From Bacteroidales bacterium (GTDB taxonomy: Bacteria; Bacteroidota; Bacteroidia; Bacteroidales; UBA932): a stretch of DNA of 12,259 bases. A program made the position numbers and the translations under genes. Shown in pieces: positions 7,774-12,259 of the stretch. The notes below the pieces were generated by a model. That model searched no databases. It saw only the letters and a list, made by a program, of their open reading frames with translations, and was not told where the DNA came from. Position 1 is the stretch's first letter, and every line of letters begins with the position of its first letter. The stretch is from positions 1 through 12,259 of the forward strand of contig SFJB01000038.1 of the NCBI GenBank assembly GCA_004555145.1, written 5' to 3'.

Positions 7774-7803
7774 GTTATTAACATTTCAACAGGCGCATAA
7801 ACA
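7774..7803 (+). repeat. Inverted copy of the mfd-side repeat unit, on the ruvB side
   Basis: GTTATTAACA (7774-7783), CATTTCAACA (7782-7791) and CGCATAAACA (7794-7803) read in the plus orientation like the units of the 7571-7615 array read on the minus strand. The 18-mer at 7786-7803 (TCAACAGGCGCATAAACA) matches the minus-strand 18-mer TCAACAGGGTTATAAACA at 15 of 18 positions. The two clusters thus face outward from an AT-rich core. It lies about 25 bp upstream of the ruvB -7 element, where the -33 region would be. Confidence 0.6.
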
Positions 7804-7827
7804 TCATTTATTCATTTAAAATTAAAT

Positions 7828-7835
7828 TATATTTG
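7828..7835 (+). promoter_or_regulatory. Bacteroidota -7 promoter element for ruvB
   Basis: TATATTTG is a perfect match to the -7 consensus TAnnTTTG. A transcript starting about 7 nt downstream would have a leader of only about 12 nt before the ATG at 7855. No clear TTTG -33 element is seen at the usual distance; the repeat unit at 7774-7803 ends close to that position. Confidence 0.65.
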
Positions 7836-7854
7836 TATTTATAATGATGTTTCT

Positions 7855-8883
7855 ATGCAGGAAAAGTTCGACCCACACGACGTCAATGCCGGCAAAGATA
7901 ATGAATTGGACGGAATTATAAGGCCACAGGACCTCACCCAGTTCACCGGTCAGGAGAAGATAGTATCCAACCTCAAGATATTCATACAGGCGGCCAAAAT
8001 GAGAGGGGAGTCCCTTGATCACGTGCTCTTCCACGGGCCTCCGGGACTTGGAAAGACAACCCTCGCCCATATCATAGCCAATGAACTCGGGGTTAATATG
8101 AAACTCACTTCGGGACCTGTGCTGGACAAGCCGGGGGATCTGGCCGGTCTGCTTACCTCTCTGGAAGAGGGAGACGTGCTGTTCATAGACGAGATTCACA
8201 GGTTATCTCCGGTTGTGGAGGAATACCTCTATTCCGCAATGGAGGATTTCGTCATAGATATAATGATAGACAAGGGTCCGGGAGCGCGTTCCGTCAGGAT
8301 AGCCCTCAATCCTTTCACTCTCGTGGGCGCAACCACGCGCAGCGGCCTTCTCACTTCGCCTCTGCGGGCCCGTTTCGGAATAAAATGCGCCCTCGAATAT
8401 TACGATACGGAAACCCTGCTCCGCATCGTATGCCGCAGCGCCTCCATATTGAACATAGGCATAAGTTCCGACGCTGCCTTCGAAATTGCGCGCCGCAGCC
8501 GCGGTACGCCGCGAATTGCGAACTCCCTGCTTCGCAGGGTACGTGATTTCGCACAGGTGATGGGAAACGGAAGCATAGACCTGAATATTGCACGATATGC
8601 CCTCGACGCCCTGAACATAGACACCCTTGGCCTCGACGCCATAGACAACAAGATACTTAAAACCATAATAGTTAAGTTCAAAGGCGGTCCTGTGGGAGCC
8701 AATACCATAGCTACGGCAGTGGGGGAGGACCAGGGCACCCTCGAAGAAGTTTACGAGCCTTTCCTTATAAAGGAGGGCTTCATTATGCGTACACCGAGGG
8801 GAAGGGAAGCCACTCCTCTGGCTTACAGACATCTGGGCTTCGATGAATTGCGCGCTGAAAAGTCGGAAAACACTTTATTTTAA
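7855..8883 (+). CDS. ruvB: Holliday junction branch-migration ATPase RuvB
   Basis: Protein of 342 residues, normal RuvB length. RuvB forms hexameric rings which, with RuvA, drive branch migration of Holliday junctions in recombination and fork repair. AAA+ motifs are all present: [16 protein letters not shown] (21-36, N-terminal box), Walker [10 protein letters not shown] (61-69), Walker B FIDEIHR (110-116), the RuvA-contacting hairpin around [16 protein letters not shown] (139-154), sensor 1 GATTR (158-162), the arginine finger region SPLRARFG (168-175), sensor 2 RGTPRIAN (216-223), and a winged-helix DNA-binding C-terminus with [15 protein letters not shown] (278-292) and RTPRGREAT (312-320). 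The ATG at 7855 is used because nearby upstream ATGs at 7844 and 7847 are out of frame. The leader lacks a Shine-Dalgarno. Isoleucine is mostly ATA, as in mfd and unlike frdA. It diverges from mfd across the repeat-rich spacer; ruvA and ruvC are not nearby. Confidence 0.97.
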   Translation: MQEKFDPHDVNAGKDNELDGIIRPQDLTQFTGQEKIVSNLKIFIQAAKMRGESLDHVLFHGPPGLGKTTLAHIIANELGVNMKLTSGPVLDKPGDLAGLLTSLEEGDVLFIDEIHRLSPVVEEYLYSAMEDFVIDIMIDKGPGARSVRIALNPFTLVGATTRSGLLTSPLRARFGIKCALEYYDTETLLRIVCRSASILNIGISSDAAFEIARRSRGTPRIANSLLRRVRDFAQVMGNGSIDLNIARYALDALNIDTLGLDAIDNKILKTIIVKFKGGPVGANTIATAVGEDQGTLEEVYEPFLIKEGFIMRTPRGREATPLAYRHLGFDELRAEKSENTLF

Positions 8884-8884
8884 T

Positions 8885-8892
8885 TATATTTG
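8885..8892 (+). promoter_or_regulatory. Bacteroidota -7 promoter element for frdAB
   Basis: TATATTTG matches TAnnTTTG exactly and begins 1 nt after the ruvB stop codon (8881-8883). The predicted start of transcription near 8899 gives a leader of about 20 nt, ending in an A-rich AAAGAAA just before the frdA ATG. The -33 region would lie within the last codons of ruvB; no good TTTG was found there. Confidence 0.65.
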
Positions 8893-8918
8893 CGTCCAAA
8901 TTTTATAAACTAAAGAAA

Positions 8919-10865
8919 ATGGCCGAAAAATTGATTTCTAAGATTCCCGAGGGACCTCTTGCCGAAAAATGGACTAACCATAAGGCACACATACGTGTAG
9001 TCACTCCGGGCAACAAGAGAAAACTCGATGTCATCGTCGTCGGAACCGGTCTGGGCGGAGCCTCTGCAGCAGCTTCTCTCGGTGAACTCGGTTACAACGT
9101 CAAGATCTTCTGTATCAGCGACTCGCCACGCCGTGCCCACTCTATTGCGGCACAGGGAGGCATCAACGCCGCGAAGAACTACCAGAACGACAATGACTCG
9201 GTTTACAGGCTCTTCTACGAGACCATCAAAGGTGGCGACTATCGCAGCCGCGAAGCCAATGTCTATCGTCTTGCAGAGGTCAGCAACAACATCATTGACC
9301 AGTGCGTAGCTCAGGGCGTGCCTTTCGCACGTGAGTATGGCGGACTCCTCGCAAACCGCTCTTTCGGTGGGGCTACAGTCAGCCGCACCTTCTATGCAAG
9401 GGGTCAAACCGGACAGCAGCTCCTTCTCGGTGCATACGCAGCTCTGAACCGTCAGATTGCCGAGGGTACCGTCAAGTCTTATCCTCGTCACGAAATGCTC
9501 GACGTGGTTCTCGTCAATGGTGAGGCCAGGGGTATCATAGCAAGAAATCTCGTGACCGGAGAAATCGAGAGATTCGGCGCACACGCAGTCGTAATAGCTA
9601 CCGGAGGTTACGGAAACACCTATTTCCTTTCCACCAACGCAATGAACAGCAACGGCTCCGCAGCATGGCAGTGCTACAAGAAGGGTGCATTCTTCGCAAA
9701 CCCTTGCTTCGCCCAGATCCATCCTACCTGTATTCCTGTACACGGCGACCAGCAGTGCAAGCTGACCCTTATGTCAGAGTCCCTGCGTAACGACGGCCGT
9801 ATCTGGGTTCCTAAGAAGATGGAGGATGTCCTCAAGCTCCGCAAGAAGGAGATTCTTCCTTCCGATATAGCCGAAGAGGATCGCGACTACTATCTCGAGC
9901 GCCGTTATCCTGCCTTCGGAAACCTCGTTCCGCGTGACGTGGCTTCCCGTGCGGCAAAGGAGCGCTGTGACGCCGGCTTCGGCGTGAATGAGACCGGTCT
10001 TGCCGTATTCCTTGATTTCAAGACTGCAATCGAGCGTCTCGGTGAGGGCAAGATACGCGAGCGTTACGGCAACCTTTTCCAGATGTACGAGAAGATTACC
10101 GGAACCGATCCTTACAAGCAGCCAATGATGATATATCCGGCCATCCACTACACTATGGGCGGTATCTGGGTTGACTATAACCTTCAGACTACCGTACCGG
10201 GTCTCTATGCAATAGGTGAGGCAAACTTCTCCGATCACGGCGGAAACCGTCTCGGTGCCTCAGCGCTTATGCAGGGTCTTGCCGATGGTTACTTCATCCT
10301 TCCTTATACCATAGGCGACTATCTTGCCGGCCATTTCAAGGACGGTAAGGTTGATGTGAACACTCCTGAGTTCGATGCAGCTGAAAAGGCTGTGAAGGAA
10401 AAGATAGAGAAACTCTTCTCCATCAAGGGAAAGAGGTCCGTCGATTCCCTCCACAAGGAACTCGGCCACATTATGTGGGAGTATGTGGGCATGGCCCGCA
10501 GTGAGGAAGGTCTCAAGACCGGCATTGCCAAGATCAATGAGCTTAAGAAGGAATTCTGGTCAAACGTATACGTTCCAGGAACCAATTTCGAGTTCAACCA
10601 GGAGCTTGAGAAGGCGCTTCGCCTCGCTGACTTCCTTGAAATAGGTGAACTCATGGCAATCGACGCCCTCAACCGCAACGAATCCTGCGGCGGTCATTTC
10701 CGTATCGAGTCCCAGACTGAAGAAGGGGAGACCAAGCGTGACGATGAGAATTACATGTATGTAGCCGCCTGGGAGTACAAGGGTGAAGGAAATGCACCTG
10801 AACTCCACAAGGAACCTCTGAAATACGAGAACATCAAGATTGCAACCAGAAACTATAAAGACTAA
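8919..10865 (+). CDS. frdA: Fumarate reductase / succinate dehydrogenase flavoprotein subunit
   Basis: Protein of 648 residues, close to Bacteroides FrdA. The subunit holds covalent FAD and the dicarboxylate site; in anaerobic Bacteroidota the complex mainly reduces fumarate to succinate as the end of the respiratory chain. Visible features: N-terminal [14 protein letters not shown], typical of the phylum; dinucleotide-binding [10 protein letters not shown] (42-51); [15 protein letters not shown] (71-85), where His74 is the expected covalent FAD attachment residue; HPT (268-270); [10 protein letters not shown] (287-296); PRDVASRA (338-345) with the active-site arginine; HYTMGG (410-415); and [17 protein letters not shown] (434-450). 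All catalytic motifs are intact. Codon use differs from ruvB and mfd (mostly ATC, CGT/CGC), suggesting high expression. It is followed 5 nt later by frdB. No cytochrome b subunit gene precedes it. Sequence alone does not fix the in vivo direction (Sdh or Frd). Confidence 0.96.
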   Translation: MAEKLISKIPEGPLAEKWTNHKAHIRVVTPGNKRKLDVIVVGTGLGGASAAASLGELGYNVKIFCISDSPRRAHSIAAQGGINAAKNYQNDNDSVYRLFYETIKGGDYRSREANVYRLAEVSNNIIDQCVAQGVPFAREYGGLLANRSFGGATVSRTFYARGQTGQQLLLGAYAALNRQIAEGTVKSYPRHEMLDVVLVNGEARGIIARNLVTGEIERFGAHAVVIATGGYGNTYFLSTNAMNSNGSAAWQCYKKGAFFANPCFAQIHPTCIPVHGDQQCKLTLMSESLRNDGRIWVPKKMEDVLKLRKKEILPSDIAEEDRDYYLERRYPAFGNLVPRDVASRAAKERCDAGFGVNETGLAVFLDFKTAIERLGEGKIRERYGNLFQMYEKITGTDPYKQPMMIYPAIHYTMGGIWVDYNLQTTVPGLYAIGEANFSDHGGNRLGASALMQGLADGYFILPYTIGDYLAGHFKDGKVDVNTPEFDAAEKAVKEKIEKLFSIKGKRSVDSLHKELGHIMWEYVGMARSEEGLKTGIAKINELKKEFWSNVYVPGTNFEFNQELEKALRLADFLEIGELMAIDALNRNESCGGHFRIESQTEEGETKRDDENYMYVAAWEYKGEGNAPELHKEPLKYENIKIATRNYKD

Positions 10866-10870
10866 CAGAG

Positions 10871-11650
10871 ATGGATTTTAAACTTAAGATATGGCGTCAG
10901 AAAAACGCCAAGGCCAAGGGTCACTTCGAGACTTATGAAGTCCACGACATCGAGGAGGATGCATCTTTCCTCGAGATGCTCGACATACTCAACGAGCAGC
11001 TCATCAGGGAGGGCATCGATCCCGTTGCAGTAGATAAGGGTTGCAAGAACAGCGGTCCGGTTTCATTCGACCACGACTGCCGTGAGGGTATTTGCGGCGC
11101 CTGCTCGCTTTATATAGACGGCCGTGCACACGGTCCTGACGATGAGGTTACCACCTGCCAGCTCTTCATGCGCAAGTTCAAGGACGGTGCTACCATCACC
11201 GTAGAGCCATGGAGAAGTGCCGGTTTCCCTATTATCAAAGACCTCGTTGTCGATAGGGGAGCGTACGACAAGATACTCCAGGCCGGAGGTTATGTTTCAG
11301 TACGCACCGGCGGTGTTCCTGACGCAAATGCCATTCCTATCCCTAAGAAGAATGCAGACGAGTCAATGGACGCTGCTGCCTGCATCGGCTGCGGTGCCTG
11401 CGCAGCGACCTGTAAGAACGGTTCAGCCATGCTTTTCGTGGCTGCCAGGGTTTCTTCACTCGCTCTTCTTCCACAGGGCAGGGTAGAGGCCGCAAGGCGT
11501 GCAAAGGCTATGGTAGCCAAGATGGACGAGCTCGGATTCGGTGCCTGCACCAACACCCGCGCCTGTGAGATGGAGTGCCCTAAGCACATAACCGTCAATC
11601 ATATAGCCCGTCTGAACAGAGAGTTCCTCTGCGCCAAGTTCAAAGACTGA
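10871..11650 (+). CDS. frdB: Fumarate reductase / succinate dehydrogenase iron-sulfur subunit
   Basis: Protein of 259 residues that carries electrons between the membrane quinol and the FAD of FrdA. The N-terminal plant-type ferredoxin domain has Cys70, Cys75, Cys78 and Cys96 ([12 protein letters not shown] then TTCQLF) for the [2Fe-2S] cluster. The C-terminal domain has [12 protein letters not shown] (Cys171, 174, 177, 181) and the second set Cys226, Cys232 and Cys236 ([16 protein letters not shown]). By family pattern, 171/174/177/236 bind [4Fe-4S] and 181/226/232 bind [3Fe-4S]. Length is normal. It starts 5 nt after the frdA stop, so the two are co-transcribed and probably coupled. The transcript ends at the strong hairpin terminator about 20 nt after the stop. 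A membrane anchor subunit must be encoded elsewhere if the complex is quinol-linked. Confidence 0.96.
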   Translation: MDFKLKIWRQKNAKAKGHFETYEVHDIEEDASFLEMLDILNEQLIREGIDPVAVDKGCKNSGPVSFDHDCREGICGACSLYIDGRAHGPDDEVTTCQLFMRKFKDGATITVEPWRSAGFPIIKDLVVDRGAYDKILQAGGYVSVRTGGVPDANAIPIPKKNADESMDAAACIGCGACAATCKNGSAMLFVAARVSSLALLPQGRVEAARRAKAMVAKMDELGFGACTNTRACEMECPKHITVNHIARLNREFLCAKFKD

Positions 11651-11668
11651 TACTTATATGTATATATG

Positions 11669-11700
11669 AAAAAGCCGGTCATTGCGACCGGCTTTTTTTT
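11669..11700. terminator. Bidirectional intrinsic terminator between frdB and hflX
   Basis: AAAAAGCCGGTC (11669-11680) pairs perfectly with GACCGGCTTTTT (11686-11697) around a 5-nt loop (ATTGC). A run of eight T follows on the plus strand (11693-11700), and the A-run on the other arm gives a T-tract on the minus strand. It therefore can end both frdAB (rightward) and hflX (leftward, stop at 11702-11704) transcripts. Confidence 0.93.
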
Positions 11701-11701
11701 A

Positions 11702-12259
11702 TTACCACAGGAAATTGTCGAAAGGATACCTTCCGGCGTGTATTTCAGCCACTATCTTGTAGATATCGTTCCTCAGTTTATCAATTCCCGTCTTGTCTTT
11801 TGCGGATATGAATACACATGGAGTGTTTTCACTTGCTATCCAGCTGTTCTTGAATTCGTCCAGAGAGTAGTTTTTCTGCGTTTTAGGCACCAATGAGAAC
11901 TCGTCATACTCTTCATAGCTATAGGCGTCTATTTTATTAAATATGACCAAAACAGGCTTGTTTGCGGCGTCTATTTCCTTCAGTGTCCTGTTTACCACTT
12001 CCATCTGTTCTTCAAAGTCTGGATGGGATATATCCACTACGTGCAGAAGCACATCCGCCTCCCTTACTTCATCGAGGGTGCTTTTGAATGCTTCCACGAG
12101 CTGTGTAGGCAGTTTTCTTATGAATCCCACCGTGTCGCTCAGCAGGAAAGGACAGTTTTCTATGACCACTTTCCTGACAGTTGTATCCAGGGTGGCGAAG
12201 AGTTTGTTTTCTGCAAAGACATCCGTTTTGGCCAGCAGATTCATCAATGTGGATTTGCC
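11702..12259 (-). CDS. hflX: GTPase HflX, C-terminal part (partial)
   Basis: The last 185 codons of a gene that starts beyond the right edge. The reading frame is open to the window end, where it begins at GKST of the Walker A/G1 loop, so an internal methionine or TTG should not be taken as the start. HflX is a ribosome-associated GTPase that splits or rescues stalled 70S ribosomes under stress. Seen here: G2/switch region FATLDTTVRKV, G3 DTVGFIRKLPTQLVEAFKST, G4 NKIDAY, and a G5-like VFISAKDKTGIDKL; the DTVGFIRKLPTxLVEAF stretch is diagnostic of HflX. The C-terminus ends GRYPFDNFLW, normal for Bacteroidota members. The N-terminal HflX-specific subdomain is outside the window. It is convergent with frdB across a shared terminator. 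Confidence 0.93.
   Translation of the reverse strand, partial: GKSTLMNLLAKTDVFAENKLFATLDTTVRKVVIENCPFLLSDTVGFIRKLPTQLVEAFKSTLDEVREADVLLHVVDISHPDFEEQMEVVNRTLKEIDAANKPVLVIFNKIDAYSYEEYDEFSLVPKTQKNYSLDEFKNSWIASENTPCVFISAKDKTGIDKLRNDIYKIVAEIHAGRYPFDNFLW

Larger units (their letters stand above)
7568..7854. other. AT-rich divergent spacer with repeat arrays; candidate replication origin or shared operator region
   Basis: This 287-bp gene-free region lies between the starts of mfd (leftward) and ruvB (rightward). It is about 26% GC by hand count over 7571-7850, clearly lower than the flanking genes. It holds a phased unit array at 7571-7615, an inverted copy of the same unit at 7774-7803, an inverted repeat at 7699-7742 and five copies of CAACAGR: minus strand at 7581-7587 and 7604-7610, plus strand at 7679-7685, 7714-7720 and 7787-7793. 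Many 9-mers resemble a degenerate DnaA box (TTATCCACA): TTATGAACA, TTTTCAACA and TTATAAACA on the minus strand, and TTATTAACA, AAATCAACA and ATATCCACC on the plus strand. Most have two or more mismatches to the E. coli consensus. Together with AT-richness and outward-pointing genes this resembles oriC, but dnaA is not present here and the reading is inference. No small ORF or tRNA is seen. Confidence 0.45.

Noticed and set aside
7568..7854. Repeats in the mfd-ruvB spacer as a CRISPR array
   Set aside because: Units are 9-18 nt, degenerate, partly inverted, and separated by only a few bases; there are no spacers of regular length and no cas genes.
8910..9743. 277-codon minus-strand open frame opposite frdA
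   Set aside because: Cysteine-rich, domain-free translation that mirrors frdA codons; frdA in the other strand has all catalytic motifs.
11702..12247. Treating hflX as a complete short gene starting at 12247
   Set aside because: The frame remains open to 12259 and the residues just upstream (GKST) are the Walker A loop, so the gene is truncated by the window edge, not naturally short.

Overview
The window looks like a chromosomal core region of a Bacteroidales bacterium (phylum Bacteroidota). The fumarate reductase subunits are of the Bacteroides type. Two upstream regions carry the Bacteroidota -7 promoter element TAnnTTTG, gene starts lack clear Shine-Dalgarno sequences, and the Mfd, RuvB and HflX sequences fit the same phylum. 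Genus cannot be fixed from this stretch. No phage, insertion sequence, CRISPR array, tRNA or rRNA was seen.

Left part (1-7567, all minus strand, transcribed leftward): a tightly packed cluster in the order mfd, coaX, an outer-membrane barrel protein, a secreted TPR protein, an LptC-like lipoprotein, then the start of a PpiD/SurA-type periplasmic prolyl isomerase cut by the window edge. Junctions are 1 nt (mfd/coaX), a 17-nt overlap (coaX/barrel), 27 nt (barrel/TPR) and 2 nt (TPR/lptC). The first five genes are therefore probably one transcript joining DNA repair, coenzyme A synthesis and envelope assembly. The 70-nt gap before the isomerase may hold its own promoter.

Centre (7568-7854): a 287-bp divergent spacer, about 26% GC by hand count, between mfd (leftward) and ruvB (rightward). 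It is the most unusual stretch. On the mfd side four TGTTnAnAAC-like units lie 11-12 bp apart, forming two near-identical 18-mers at a 23-bp period. A third copy of the 18-mer lies in inverted orientation near ruvB. Further nnnTCAACA/TTATnAACA 9-mers and an AT-rich inverted repeat lie between. The units resemble degenerate DnaA boxes, and the genes on each side point away, so a replication origin is a reasonable but unproven reading. An operator array for the divergent genes is the main alternative.

Right part (7855-11650, plus strand): ruvB, then frdA and frdB (succinate dehydrogenase/fumarate reductase flavoprotein and iron-sulfur subunits). frdA has its own promoter overlapping the end of ruvB. 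The cytochrome b membrane subunit usually found just before frdA is absent from this locus. A bidirectional hairpin terminator (11669-11700) separates frdB from a convergent, partial hflX GTPase gene that runs off the right edge.
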